A DNA stretch of 64,000 nt from Nitratiruptor sp. (GTDB lineage Bacteria; Campylobacterota; Campylobacteria; Campylobacterales; Nitratiruptoraceae). This document shows, in pieces, positions 27,331 through 35,854 of this stretch. The translations under genes were made by a program, and so were the position numbers. Position 1 is the stretch's first letter; every line of letters begins with the position of its first letter. A model generated the notes under the pieces. It made no database searches. It was not told the DNA's origin and worked only from the letters and a program-made list of their open reading frames with translations. The stretch is taken from the NCBI GenBank assembly GCA_009659925.1, contig PUXW01000006.1:1-64000 (forward strand), read 5' to 3'.

Positions 27331-28350
27331 ATGCCAATTGAACGGGTCAAAGCGGCCATCGAAGAGATCAAACGGGGCAACATGGTCGTCCTCATCGATG
27401 ATGAAGATAGGGAGAACGAAGGGGATTTGGTCTATGCTGCCACCTTCAGCACCCCGGAGAAGGTCAATTTTATGGCCTCCCAGGCCCGGGGGCTCATCTG
27501 TGTCGCCTTGACCAAAGAGATCGCCCAGCGTCTCGATCTTGCCCCGATGGTGGTGGATAACGATTCGGCCCACCATACCGCTTTTACCGTGAGTGTCGAC
27601 GCCAGGGCAGCCAAGACGGGTATTAGCGCCTATGAGCGGGATTTAACCATCCGCCTCCTAGCCGATCCCCTCTCAACCCCAAAGGATTTCGTCAAACCAG
27701 GTCACATCTTCCCCCTCGTCGCCCGGGAAGGGGGGGTACTGGTGCGCACAGGTCACACGGAGGGGAGTGTCGATTTGTGTAAGTTGGCTGGAGTCCACCC
27801 GGTTGCGGTCATTTGCGAGATCATGAATCCGGATGGAACGATGGCCCGGCGGGAGAGCCTCGAAGCCTTTGCTCACAAGCATGGCCTCAAAATCCTCTAC
27901 ATCTCCGATCTGGTGGAGTATCGCCTTCAAAACGAGATGCTTGTGGAAGAGATAGGGCGGGAAGAGATCGAATTTTTCGGGGTCAAGGTCCAAAAGGTCG
28001 ATTTTCGCGACCATTTGGGCAATGTCCATAGCGCCATCCTCTTCTATTCGGCAAGGGAGCGGGCCAATGTGAAGTTTCACAATATCGGTAAGGATCGGGA
28101 TCTCCTCTTGAACCAGGGAAGGTTCCAGCAACTCTTGCGCTCCATCGAGTATCTCAAGCGCAACAGTGGCGTTTTGATCTTTTTAGAGAGTGAGCGGGTC
28201 GGGGATGCTACCAAGGAGTTTGGCATTGGAGCCCAGATCCTCAAATCCCTTGGAATTACCAAGATCAACCTCCTGAGCTCCCACAAGGGCCAAGCCTTCG
28301 TAGGTCTTGGCGGCTTCGGCCTGGATATCATCGAGGAGATCGAGATCTAA
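27331..28350 (+). CDS. ribBA: 3,4-dihydroxy-2-butanone-4-phosphate synthase with degenerate GTP cyclohydrolase II-like domain
   Basis: Riboflavin synthesis. The N-terminal domain (about 1-200) is a complete RibB: DDEDRENEGDL near residues 23-33, HTGHTEGSVDLCKLAG and the ARRESLEAFA segment. The C-terminal 130 residues resemble RibA but lack the zinc-binding Cys triad and the GSxRCDCG loop; there is no Cys at all in that part. GTP cyclohydrolase II activity is therefore unlikely, as described for the Helicobacter protein. 339 residues from the ATG at 27331; the longer frame runs back through the tRNA genes. It overlaps the thioesterase start by one base (TAATG). Confidence 0.92.
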   Translation: MPIERVKAAIEEIKRGNMVVLIDDEDRENEGDLVYAATFSTPEKVNFMASQARGLICVALTKEIAQRLDLAPMVVDNDSAHHTAFTVSVDARAAKTGISAYERDLTIRLLADPLSTPKDFVKPGHIFPLVAREGGVLVRTGHTEGSVDLCKLAGVHPVAVICEIMNPDGTMARRESLEAFAHKHGLKILYISDLVEYRLQNEMLVEEIGREEIEFFGVKVQKVDFRDHLGNVHSAILFYSARERANVKFHNIGKDRDLLLNQGRFQQLLRSIEYLKRNSGVLIFLESERVGDATKEFGIGAQILKSLGITKINLLSSHKGQAFVGLGGFGLDIIEEIEI

Positions 28351-28730
28351 TGGAGCTGCGGGTCTATTACGAGGATACCGATTTGAGCGGTTTCGTCTAC
28401 CATGCCCGCTACTTGCACTTTTGTGAGCGGGCTCGCAGCGAGCTCTTCTTTGCCCATGGTCTTCAGCCCGTGTGGGAAGGGTACCACTTCGTTGTCCACA
28501 AACTCCAAGCCCGTTACCTCCATCCAGCCCGACTGGGAGATCTTTTGCGGGTGAAAACCTATTTGGCAAGCCTCAAGCGTAGCCAAGTGGGGCTCTACCA
28601 ACAGATCGTAGGAGAAGCGGGTCGCCTCCTCTTCGAAATGGAGATCGACCTGGTCTGCCTCAAAGGGAGTCGCCCCGCCAGGATTCCTCCTCCCTTCCTC
28701 GATCTATTGGCCAAAATCCCCCCTCGCTAG
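28350..28730 (+). CDS. ybgC: Acyl-CoA thioesterase, YbgC/4-hydroxybenzoyl-CoA family
   Basis: A 126-residue hot-dog-fold enzyme that hydrolyses acyl-CoA or acyl-ACP. RVYYEDTDLSGFVYHARYLHFCERAR is the family signature region with the catalytic Asp17-type residue (YEDTDLSG). It is coupled to ribBA by TAATG. The 3' end runs 71 nt into the convergent periplasmic-protein gene, an unusually long antisense coding overlap. In E. coli YbgC goes with the Tol-Pal system; no tol genes are near here. Confidence 0.9.
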   Translation: MELRVYYEDTDLSGFVYHARYLHFCERARSELFFAHGLQPVWEGYHFVVHKLQARYLHPARLGDLLRVKTYLASLKRSQVGLYQQIVGEAGRLLFEMEIDLVCLKGSRPARIPPPFLDLLAKIPPR

Positions 28731-29844
28731 CTTCGAGGAGTTCAATCTCGTAGTAGAGCTGCCCATCGACGAAGGCGCTCTTGCCCCCGCCAAGGAGGAG
28801 CTCTTCGATCGCTCCAACCAGCCCGTAGGTCAGCCAATCGTAGTCGAGATCGATCCCATAGGGGGCAAGGAGGGCGGTGGTCGTGGGGGTGGGGTTTGTG
28901 ATGGAGTTGGCGACGATGAGATCCTTGCGGTCGGCTGGTTGGGTCATCTCGAAGAGTTTGGGATTGAAGTTGATCTGGGTCGAGAGTTTGAGGGGAGGAT
29001 GGTAGTCGTAGAGGGTGAGTTGGGAGAGGATGAGGGAGGTGGTGACAATGGGGGTGTTGAGCAGAAGGTCGCTCTGGTTGAGTTGGGGGGTGAGGGCTCC
29101 TTTGAGGTTGGTCCCCCGCCCTTTGATGTCGATGAGGAGGGTTTGGGGCCGTTTCTGGGCGGCGTATTGGCTCAAACGGAGGGAGAGGGGGGAGCGCTCC
29201 ATGAAGAAGATGGCCAAGGGACGGGTGGTAGAGGCGTACTCCAAGAGCTTGTCGATTTGGGCAAGGTAGTCCACCCCTCCATAGTAGAAGGTGGAGGGAG
29301 GATCTTCCAGGAGCCGCTTGTTGAGGGTTGGAATGAGGAGGGGAGCGGGAGGGGGAGGGAGGCTGTGGAGGAGATCGCTCTTGGTATAGGGGAGGAAGAG
29401 GACGATGAGGTCTTGGTCCTCCAGGGAGGGGAGGTACTCTTCAATCCCCTCGATGGAGCGGGTCGTAATGGTGAAGGGATACTCATTGGCCAGGAGGAGG
29501 GCTCCAACCGCCTTGGCGCTCTTGGCCATGAGGGGGCCAAAGAGCTGAAGATCTCCGATGAAGGTAATGGCGAAGCGATCCTTCGTCGTGATGGGGATGC
29601 GAAAGAGGAGGGCAAGCTGTTGGAGCTCCTCTTTAAAGTAGGGAAGCTCCTCTTTGGTGTGGGTGATCTTGGCGAGGAAAGAGAAGACCTCTCCCCGCTG
29701 GAGGTGCTCTTGGAGGCAGTAACGATCACACGGATAGACACTCAAATCGATGAAATAGGTCTGGGGGAGGGGGATTGGGGCGAATTCTCGTGCCTTGGCG
29801 AACAGCAAAATCGAGGCGAAAAGGAGAATTATGAAACTTCGCAT
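28660..29844 (-). CDS. Periplasmic protein of unknown function
   Basis: A 394-residue protein with a clear signal peptide (about 1-18) and a Cys pair soon after (YPCDRYC, about residues 38-42). The body alternates short helices and strands (LIVLFLPYTKSDLL, TFYYGGVDYLAQIDKLLEY, TLLIDIKG, IVTTSLILSQLT), in the style of periplasmic binding folds, and ends with a Glu/Arg-rich tail. I do not know the family, though proteins of this look occur in Campylobacterota. It follows the uracil-DNA glycosylase gene with a 16-nt overlap. Confidence 0.75.
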   Translation of the reverse strand: MRSFIILLFASILLFAKAREFAPIPLPQTYFIDLSVYPCDRYCLQEHLQRGEVFSFLAKITHTKEELPYFKEELQQLALLFRIPITTKDRFAITFIGDLQLFGPLMAKSAKAVGALLLANEYPFTITTRSIEGIEEYLPSLEDQDLIVLFLPYTKSDLLHSLPPPPAPLLIPTLNKRLLEDPPSTFYYGGVDYLAQIDKLLEYASTTRPLAIFFMERSPLSLRLSQYAAQKRPQTLLIDIKGRGTNLKGALTPQLNQSDLLLNTPIVTTSLILSQLTLYDYHPPLKLSTQINFNPKLFEMTQPADRKDLIVANSITNPTPTTTALLAPYGIDLDYDWLTYGLVGAIEELLLGGGKSAFVDGQLYYEIELLEASEGGFWPIDRGREEESWRGDSL

Positions 29845-30485
29845 AGGAGCTCTTTGATCAAAAGGAGATCTTGGTAGGCCTCCCGCTTCTTGGATGGGTT
29901 GCGCAGGAGGTAGCTGGGATGGAAGGTGGGTACCAGGATCCGGTTGCCGAAGGTGAGTTTGTGGCCCCGGATCTTGCTAATTGGCGTCTTGTCCCCGGTG
30001 AGCCAGCGGTAACTGGTGGCTCCAAGGGCAACGAGAATCTTGGGGTCGACCAGCTCGATCTGTTTGAGTAGATAGGGCAGACAGGTTTGAGCCTCTTGGG
30101 GGGTGGGGACCCGGTTATTGGGGGGGCGACACTTGACGATATTGGCGATATAGACCTGCTCCCGCGGAATCTGGAGGACATTTTCGATCATCCGGGTCAA
30201 GAGCTGGCCCGCTCGACCGACAAAGGGTCTCCCAGTGGCATCCTCACTGGCTCCAGGGCCTTCCCCGATGAACATGAGTTGGGCCTTGGGGTTGCCTTCT
30301 CCAAAGACCACCCGATTGCGGGTTTTGGCCAAGTCGCACAGATGGCACTGGGAGACTATCTGCCGGAGAGCTTCCAAATCGTTGGGCAGATCGGCCTGAG
30401 GGCTCTTTTCAAGGGGAAGGGGATCCATATATTCGTATCCTAGCCATTGGAGTAGGTGAAGCTGCCCGATGAGCTCTTTGTGCAT
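29829..30485 (-). CDS. Type 4 uracil-DNA glycosylase (iron-sulfur)
   Basis: Removes uracil from DNA. Four cluster cysteines are seen: Cys47 and Cys50 in CHLC, one in VKCRPP and one in QTCLPY. Catalytic motif GEGPGASED, the GRPFVGRAG loop and the C-terminal HPSYLLRNP motif are intact. At 218 residues it matches thermophile-type Udg4. Its -10 box is 6 nt from the ATG with no ribosome site, so it is a probable leaderless gene. Confidence 0.93.
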   Translation of the reverse strand: MHKELIGQLHLLQWLGYEYMDPLPLEKSPQADLPNDLEALRQIVSQCHLCDLAKTRNRVVFGEGNPKAQLMFIGEGPGASEDATGRPFVGRAGQLLTRMIENVLQIPREQVYIANIVKCRPPNNRVPTPQEAQTCLPYLLKQIELVDPKILVALGATSYRWLTGDKTPISKIRGHKLTFGNRILVPTFHPSYLLRNPSKKREAYQDLLLIKELLCEVS

Positions 30486-30491
30486 AGGATA

Positions 30492-30497
30492 ATTATA
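30492..30497 (-). promoter_or_regulatory. -10 box (TATAAT) directly upstream of the uracil-DNA glycosylase gene
   Basis: Minus-strand TATAAT, then TATCCT, then the ATG at 30485. Predicted transcription start equals the translation start. Confidence 0.65.
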
Positions 30498-30552
30498 ATC
30501 TAGCGGGAGTTAAAAGAAGCTAAAGGGAGGGAGCAAGCTCCCCCCGTTCAAT

Positions 30553-30936
30553 TTATTCGGTAACCTCCACCTCAACAGGGGTGCTCTCCCAGAGCCCATG
30601 TTTCGTACAATAGCTCATGGCGGTCAGTTTGAGGTTCTTGGTTGGGATGATATAGAAGTCCACTTCGGCTTGGCTCTTCTCGTTGCCCAGGGTTCCCGGG
30701 GTGAAGGTAGTTTGAGCGAGGAGACGCTCCCCATCCCAGAGCTGGATGTAGGCGATGTAGTGGTCGAAATCATCCGGATGGGCATACTCGTTCCCGACTC
30801 GGACCTTGACCTTGAACTTTTCTCCCTTCTTGGCTTTCGGTTCACAGATGACGAAGGGGGAGTGGCGGTCGATGTAGTCCTTCTTGGACTCTCGTTCAAT
30901 TTCGCTGATATCGACATAGCGGTTGACCGTTGGCAT
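30553..30936 (-). CDS. Superoxide reductase (class II, neelaredoxin-type)
   Basis: Reduces superoxide to peroxide without making oxygen, typical of anaerobes and microaerophiles. The mononuclear Fe ligands are all found: His25 (RHSPF), His53 and His59 (AHPDDFDH), Cys110 and His113 (YCTKHG). The Lys-rich loop between is present. The extra N-terminal rubredoxin-like desulforedoxin domain is absent, so it is the 1Fe form (127 residues). It has a regular promoter (30970-30975) and an AAAGGAGG ribosome site. Confidence 0.93.
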   Translation of the reverse strand: MPTVNRYVDISEIERESKKDYIDRHSPFVICEPKAKKGEKFKVKVRVGNEYAHPDDFDHYIAYIQLWDGERLLAQTTFTPGTLGNEKSQAEVDFYIIPTKNLKLTAMSYCTKHGLWESTPVEVEVTE

Positions 30937-30969
30937 GGTTCCTCCTTTTGCTTTCTAGATTGGTGCCCT

Positions 30970-30975
30970 ATTATA
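30970..30975 (-). promoter_or_regulatory. -10 box (TATAAT) of the superoxide reductase gene
   Basis: Minus-strand TATAAT 33 nt upstream of the ATG at 30936. No operator was recognised. Confidence 0.6.
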
Positions 30976-31030
30976 ACGGCTCCAACTTTAAATTAGGATA
31001 AACTTACTCCGATTTTCCCTGGAGCTTTGG

Positions 31031-31036
31031 TATAAT
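31031..31036 (+). promoter_or_regulatory. -10 box (TATAAT) directly upstream of the 92-residue gene
   Basis: TATAAT followed by TTAGCTC and the ATG at 31044. The message should begin at or one base before the start codon. Confidence 0.65.
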
Positions 31037-31043
31037 TTAGCTC

Positions 31044-31322
31044 ATGAAGATGGCACGGCGATTTCTCAAGAAGAGTTATATCACCACCTTACGGGAGATT
31101 CGAGAGACCAAGGAGATGATTCGTATCTACTGGCGCAAGGAGCGCACCCTCTACCCTGAGGCCAACAAACAGCTCGTCGACCTTTTCAAGATCTTGCTCC
31201 TCTTTCCCCTCCTCCTCTTGCCAGGAAGTGCCATCATCCTGACAATTCTCGAGATTGTAGCGCGGTTCTTCAAGACCTCCATCTTCCCCTCGAAACAACA
31301 TCTAAGAGGACGAACCTCTTAG
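31044..31322 (+). CDS. Small membrane protein, LETM1-like hydrophobic segment
   Basis: 92 residues: a basic, amphipathic N-terminus (about 1-42), one hydrophobic stretch rich in Leu/Pro (FKILLLFPLLLLPGSA, about 48-65), another helix, and a short basic tail. The FPLLLLPG element with KQ/PS nearby recalls the membrane part of LETM1-type proteins, but the match is brief. Likely leaderless: TATAAT ends 7 nt before the ATG and no ribosome site is seen. A second in-frame ATG lies two codons on. It overlaps convergent sdhE by 4 nt. Confidence 0.6.
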   Translation: MKMARRFLKKSYITTLREIRETKEMIRIYWRKERTLYPEANKQLVDLFKILLLFPLLLLPGSAIILTILEIVARFFKTSIFPSKQHLRGRTS

Positions 31323-32203
31323 ATGAAGGGGACCTCGACCACATTGTGTTGGAGTCCAAGCTCTTCTGGGGTGCAACCTAGGGCAAGACCGATGAGTTGA
31401 GGAAGGTGGAGGATAGGGAGTTTGGCCTCCCGATTGATGGTCTTCAAGGCAGCCTTCTGTTTCACGTCGAGGTTGAGGTGGCACAAGGGGCAAGGGGTGA
31501 CCATGAGATCGGCATCGTTGTCGAAGGCGTCGATGATGGCATTTCCAGTGAGGATGTTGGAGGTGCGGGGGGCTTGGAGATCGACGTGAAAGCCGCAGCA
31601 CTTATTTTTATGGTCGTAATCGACACTTTTGCCCTCTAGGGCTTCGATGAGCTGGTCGAGGCTGGTTGGCACATAGGGGGACTCGTGGGTTTGGTTCATC
31701 TTGTGGTGGAGCTGGCTTGGGCGAATGTTGTGGCAGCCGTAGAAAGGGGCGATATTGAGTTGGCTCAACGGGCGTACTACATGCTCTTTGAGACGATCAA
31801 GGCCATAGTCTTCGATCAGGGCGTAGAGGAAGTGGCGTACCGAAACACTCCCTTTATAGGTGAGTCCCACCTCTGAGAGGGCCTCGTTGACCCGGGCCCG
31901 AAGGGCGGGGTCACTATCGAGGCGCTCCTTGGTCATGGCCGTATTGAGCTGGCAGGTGTTGCAGATGGTTACCATGGGAAGTTCTAATTGCTCGGCGTAA
32001 CAGATGTTCCGGGCATTAAGAACGAGGCTGAGGAAGTCGTCGAAGTCTTGGAGATGGCTGGCTCCACAACAGCTCGCCTCATCTAGAAGGACCAGCTCGA
32101 TGCCGAGTTTCTTCGCTACCGCGAGGGTCGACTTGAGGAGCTCTGGCGTCGATTCTCTGGCGGTACAACCAGTATAGAGGGCATATTTGAGGGCTTGACT
32201 CAT
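31319..32203 (-). CDS. sdhE: Succinate dehydrogenase/fumarate reductase subunit E (CCG, HdrB-like)
   Basis: Third subunit of a type-E complex II; it attaches the complex to the membrane and is thought to pass electrons to quinone, replacing the usual heme-bearing anchors. Two CCG cysteine-rich domains are visible: first with Cys13, Cys45-Cys46-Gly47 and CNTC; second with YGCH, KCCGFH and TPCPLCH. The C-terminus LPILHLPQLIGLALG is the standard HdrB ending. 294 residues, no predicted transmembrane helix. Last gene of sdhABE; 10 nt from sdhB. Confidence 0.93.
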   Translation of the reverse strand: MSQALKYALYTGCTARESTPELLKSTLAVAKKLGIELVLLDEASCCGASHLQDFDDFLSLVLNARNICYAEQLELPMVTICNTCQLNTAMTKERLDSDPALRARVNEALSEVGLTYKGSVSVRHFLYALIEDYGLDRLKEHVVRPLSQLNIAPFYGCHNIRPSQLHHKMNQTHESPYVPTSLDQLIEALEGKSVDYDHKNKCCGFHVDLQAPRTSNILTGNAIIDAFDNDADLMVTPCPLCHLNLDVKQKAALKTINREAKLPILHLPQLIGLALGCTPEELGLQHNVVEVPFI

Positions 32204-32213
32204 GGGCGATCCT

Positions 32214-33176
32214 TTAAAACTTCACGCTGGAAGCGATTTTGACGAGCTTGCGGATCTCGTCGAGCTTTTTGGATTTGGGCATCTGCCATGGCATTACGAT
32301 CTTTCCCCGTTTCCACATCTCGAAGGCTTCTGGAAGGTGTTTGAAGACCCCAAAGCCCTCGCTGTAGGCGACGAGATGGCCCTCGTCGAGGATTCCATGT
32401 TTTTCGATGGAGTGTTTAAAGCCGACGGCGTGGCGGGTTGCTACATTGGACTTGGCCACCCCTTCCTGGAAGATCTCGTTATGGAGTTTGGTGATCTTGC
32501 CGATAGGATCGATGTGTTTGGGGCAGGCCTCGGCGCATTCGAAACACTTGACACAATCCCAAACCCCCTGGCCAAGGCGATCGACAATTTCGAGCCGCTC
32601 CCGTTTGGCTTTGTCCCGTACGTCGGCAACGAAGCGGAAGGCCTTCTCGAAGGCGGCAGGTCCCAAATACTCCTCGTTGACTTCCACCACGGGGCAGGCG
32701 TAGTAGCAGCAACCGCACTGGATACAATAGTCCGACTCTTCCAATTTCTCCGCCTCTTCGGGAGGGATGATGTGCTCCATCTTGGGATGCTCGTCGATGG
32801 GGGCCTCAAGCCAAGGCTTGACTTGGGCATACTTTGCCCAAAAGTCGCCTTTGTCCACCACCATATCCTTGATCGCCCGCTTCTTACTGACCGGCTCGAA
32901 GGTAAGCTCCCTTCCAAAAAGGGCGATCATATCCTCCATACGTTCCTTGCAGGCCAGAGTGGTCCGGCCATTGACCTTGATGGCGCAGCTTCCACAAATT
33001 CCATGGCGGCAGCTCCGCCGATAGGTGAAGCTCCCATCGTGCTCCCACTTAATCCGATTGAGGACATCCAGGACCACATCCTTGCGCTCGTCGATCTCCA
33101 TCTCGATGGTGTCGTAGTGGGGGAGGTAGTCGGTTTGAGCATTGAATCGGAAGAGTTTGATGGTGATCTTTGTCAT
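32214..33176 (-). CDS. sdhB: Succinate dehydrogenase/fumarate reductase iron-sulfur subunit
   Basis: Carries electrons between the flavin subunit and SdhE. The N-terminal ferredoxin domain has the [2Fe-2S] cysteines 56, 61, 64 and 76. The second half has CIQCGCC...CP and CVKCFECAEACP for the [4Fe-4S] and third cluster. At 320 residues it is longer than E. coli SdhB (about 240) owing to the C-terminal extension common in type-E enzymes. It lies 9 nt after sdhA. Confidence 0.95.
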   Translation of the reverse strand: MTKITIKLFRFNAQTDYLPHYDTIEMEIDERKDVVLDVLNRIKWEHDGSFTYRRSCRHGICGSCAIKVNGRTTLACKERMEDMIALFGRELTFEPVSKKRAIKDMVVDKGDFWAKYAQVKPWLEAPIDEHPKMEHIIPPEEAEKLEESDYCIQCGCCYYACPVVEVNEEYLGPAAFEKAFRFVADVRDKAKRERLEIVDRLGQGVWDCVKCFECAEACPKHIDPIGKITKLHNEIFQEGVAKSNVATRHAVGFKHSIEKHGILDEGHLVAYSEGFGVFKHLPEAFEMWKRGKIVMPWQMPKSKKLDEIRKLVKIASSVKF

Positions 33177-33185
33177 TGGGCTTCC

Positions 33186-34901
33186 TTAATACTTTCTCTC
33201 TTGGGGTTGGAACTTGCCAAGGACCACATCCCCATACTCGATGGAGATGTTCCCCTCTGGATCCATGTAGGCGTAAGTGTGTTTGAGAAAGTTCTCATCG
33301 TCTCGCTCGGGGTAGTCCTCCCGATAGTGGGCGCCCCGGGACTCTTTACGGGCGATGGCTCCCTCGACGATGAAGGCGGCGTAATCGAGCATGTGGCCAA
33401 GTTCGATGGCCTCCTGGAGGTCGGTGTTGAAGGTCTTGGATTTGTCGTCGATGCGAATCTGTTTGAAACGCTCCCGGAGCTGGGCAAGGATTTCTCGCTG
33501 TTTGAGGAGGGAGGCTTCGGTTCGGAAGACCCCGCAATTTTCGAACATGCTGTCTTGGAGCTCCTGGCGCAAGGTGGCGGTCCGCTCGGTCCCGTTATTG
33601 TGCATGATGAAGTCGATCTCCTCCAACATGCCCTTCCCGTCGGCGGCCTCGGCCTTGCGCAGCTCGATCCCCTTGTCCAGGTCGTCGGCGATGGTGTTGC
33701 CTATATGGCGTCCGAAGAAGAGGGCATCCAAAAGGGAGTTGGCCCCCAACCGGTTGGCGCCGTGGACACTCACGCAAGCACACTCTCCGGCTGCGTAAAG
33801 TCCCTGGGTAATGGTGGTGGGGGAGCGCTTCACATGGCCATCGATATCTACGGGAATTCCCCCCATCGAGTAGTGGGCGGTAACGGTGATCATGATGGGC
33901 TCTTTGACCATGTCTTGGCCCAAGAAGGTGATGGCGAGATCCCGGAGCTCGGGGAGGCGCTCCATGATCTTCTCCTCACCTAGGTGGGTGAGGTCGAGAT
34001 AGACAGCCATCTTGTCTGGTCCCACCCCGCGTCCCTCGCGAATCTCGTTCATAATGGCCCGGGCCACCACATCCCGGGGTGCAAGCTCCATCTTCTCCGG
34101 AGCGTAACGCTCCATGAAACGCTCTCCCTGGGCGTTGTAGAGCTTTCCTCCCTCTCCCCTAGCCGCTTCGGAGATGAGAATACCGCTTCCCGCTAGTCCC
34201 GAAGGGTGGAACTGAACGAACTCCATATCCTCCAAGGGAAGACCGTGGCGGGCGAAGATGGAGAGTCCATCGCCGGTGTTGGCGTGGGCGTTGGAGTTGA
34301 TCTTGAAGGCTCGGGCGTAGCCGCCAGTGGCAAACATCACCGCCTTGGCGTTGAAGATGGTGGGTTGAAGGTCGCGAAGGTTGTAGGCGACGACCCCATA
34401 GGCCTTCCCATCCTCGTAGAGTAGGTCAGCTACATACCACTCATCCCAGAACTCCACCCCGACCCGCTGGGCCTGCTCGAAGATGGTCTGCAATAGGGTC
34501 AATCCAGTTCGATCCTTGGCGAAACAGGCCCGGGGACGGCTCTGGCCCCCAAAGGGCCTTTGGGCGATTCGCCCATCCTCCCTCCTGGAGAAGGCTGCCC
34601 CCATATGTTCGATCCAGCGGATCGTCTCTGGGGCTTTGGAACACATGAGCTCCACCGCATCCTGATCGGCGAGGTAGTCGCTCCCCTTGATGGTGTCGAA
34701 CATATGTAACTCGACGCTGTCATCCTCGCTTAAAGCGGCGTTGACCCCTCCTTGGGCTGCTCCCGAGTGGCTGCGGAGGGGGTGGAGCTTGGTGAGGACG
34801 ATAACCCGCTTCCCCCTCCGTTTGAGCTCTCTCGCCGCCGCGCACCCGGCCAGTCCCGATCCGACGATAACAACATCCGAGGTTACGATAGGCAGATCCA
34901 T
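33186..34901 (-). CDS. sdhA: Succinate dehydrogenase/fumarate reductase flavoprotein subunit
   Basis: Catalytic subunit interconverting succinate and fumarate. FAD-binding [10 protein letters not shown] at the N-terminus, His45 in [10 protein letters not shown] for covalent FAD, the substrate-site HYSMGG segment and GLYAAGECA are present. At 571 residues it starts straight at the FAD domain: there is no twin-arginine signal, unlike the periplasmic methylmenaquinol:fumarate reductase MfrA of Wolinella and Campylobacter. The complex is therefore expected on the cytosolic side. Confidence 0.95.
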   Translation of the reverse strand: MDLPIVTSDVVIVGSGLAGCAAARELKRRGKRVIVLTKLHPLRSHSGAAQGGVNAALSEDDSVELHMFDTIKGSDYLADQDAVELMCSKAPETIRWIEHMGAAFSRREDGRIAQRPFGGQSRPRACFAKDRTGLTLLQTIFEQAQRVGVEFWDEWYVADLLYEDGKAYGVVAYNLRDLQPTIFNAKAVMFATGGYARAFKINSNAHANTGDGLSIFARHGLPLEDMEFVQFHPSGLAGSGILISEAARGEGGKLYNAQGERFMERYAPEKMELAPRDVVARAIMNEIREGRGVGPDKMAVYLDLTHLGEEKIMERLPELRDLAITFLGQDMVKEPIMITVTAHYSMGGIPVDIDGHVKRSPTTITQGLYAAGECACVSVHGANRLGANSLLDALFFGRHIGNTIADDLDKGIELRKAEAADGKGMLEEIDFIMHNNGTERTATLRQELQDSMFENCGVFRTEASLLKQREILAQLRERFKQIRIDDKSKTFNTDLQEAIELGHMLDYAAFIVEGAIARKESRGAHYREDYPERDDENFLKHTYAYMDPEGNISIEYGDVVLGKFQPQERKY

Positions 34902-34930
34902 CGGTGTCCTTTGTGGTGGAAGTTTCCTCG

Positions 34931-34936
34931 ATTATA
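34931..34936 (-). promoter_or_regulatory. -10 box (TATAAT) of sdhABE
   Basis: Minus-strand TGCTATAAT, an extended -10, about 30 nt upstream of the sdhA ATG at 34901. Confidence 0.6.
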
Positions 34937-35000
34937 GCATTACCTTGCCATCACTCAGATTAAAAGGCTTTGGGAGAGGGGAATTTGAGGGGAGGTTTGT

Positions 35001-35006
35001 TACAAT
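35001..35006 (+). promoter_or_regulatory. -10 box (TACAAT) of the thiL operon
   Basis: TACAAT 22 nt before the thiL ATG, followed by an AAAGGAG ribosome site. Divergent from the sdhA promoter 65 bp away. Confidence 0.6.
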
Positions 35007-35027
35007 ATTTATCAAAGGAGATTTGCC

Positions 35028-35846
35028 ATGGAAAAAGAGCGCTTTTTCATAAGCAACTTTAATAACAAGGCGATTGGAGACGACGGGGCCTATATCGATG
35101 GAACCCTCTATAGCAGCGACACTTTTTGCGAGGAGGTCCACTTCAAACGTTCGTGGCTCTCCCTCGAACAAATTGCCAAGAAGGCCCTTTTGGTCAATAT
35201 CTCCGATGCCATCGCCATGAATGGAACCCCCCGCTATGGTCTGGTCGATGTGGCCCTGCCCAAAGAGCTCACCGCCAAAGAGTTAGCCACTATTGCCCAA
35301 GCCCTCCAAGATGAGGCGAAGCGGTGGGGGATCGAGATCATTGGAGGGGATACGGTGGCCGCCTCCAAACTCCACTTTGCCATCACCCTCATCTCTACGA
35401 CGAAACGGCCCCTCTTCCGCCGCCCTGTGCGTCCGGGCTATCTCCTCGGGCATACAGGTACCCTGGGTAAGGTGGGGTGGGAGTTACGCCGGCTCTTGAG
35501 GGGGGGGCGGATACACAAGAGGAGCAAGTTCGCCACTCCCCGGTTACGCCACGGCTTCATGGGGCGGTGTGCCCGTTTGCTTAAAGCGGCAATGGATATC
35601 AGCGATGGCCTCTTCGACGATCTGGCCAAATTGGGCCGGCTCAATAGGATCGGCTTTCGCCTCCTCCTTCCAATCCCCAAGGCCCAAGGGTGTAGCGGGG
35701 AGGAGTATGAGCTCCTTTTCGCCATCGATCCTAGGGATCGCATCGCTTTGGAGCGCTGTGCAGCCAAGAGCCGTACCCCCATCCGCTTCGTTGCCCGGGC
35801 CCTCCGGGGCCGTTTCCTCAACCGATGTAAACCACACCACTTCTAA
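35028..35846 (+). CDS. thiL: Thiamine-monophosphate kinase
   Basis: Makes thiamine diphosphate from the monophosphate. IGDDGAYI (metal-binding Asp pair), NISDAIAMNGTPRY, GGDTV and a later MDISDGL are the ThiL signature blocks. At 272 residues it is somewhat shorter than the E. coli enzyme (325), with gaps in the linker region, and has an unusually Arg-rich middle (about 150-190). First gene of thiL-truD-DUF5644-75 aa. Confidence 0.92.
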   Translation: MEKERFFISNFNNKAIGDDGAYIDGTLYSSDTFCEEVHFKRSWLSLEQIAKKALLVNISDAIAMNGTPRYGLVDVALPKELTAKELATIAQALQDEAKRWGIEIIGGDTVAASKLHFAITLISTTKRPLFRRPVRPGYLLGHTGTLGKVGWELRRLLRGGRIHKRSKFATPRLRHGFMGRCARLLKAAMDISDGLFDDLAKLGRLNRIGFRLLLPIPKAQGCSGEEYELLFAIDPRDRIALERCAAKSRTPIRFVARALRGRFLNRCKPHHF

Positions 35847-35854
35847 GGAGTACC

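Noticed and set aside
32202-33983. A 593-codon open frame on the plus strand opposite sdhA/sdhB
   Set aside because: It is the antisense of two certain genes. Its product is a low-complexity Asp/Gly/Leu/Val string with no domain. High GC and codon bias leave long antisense frames open here.
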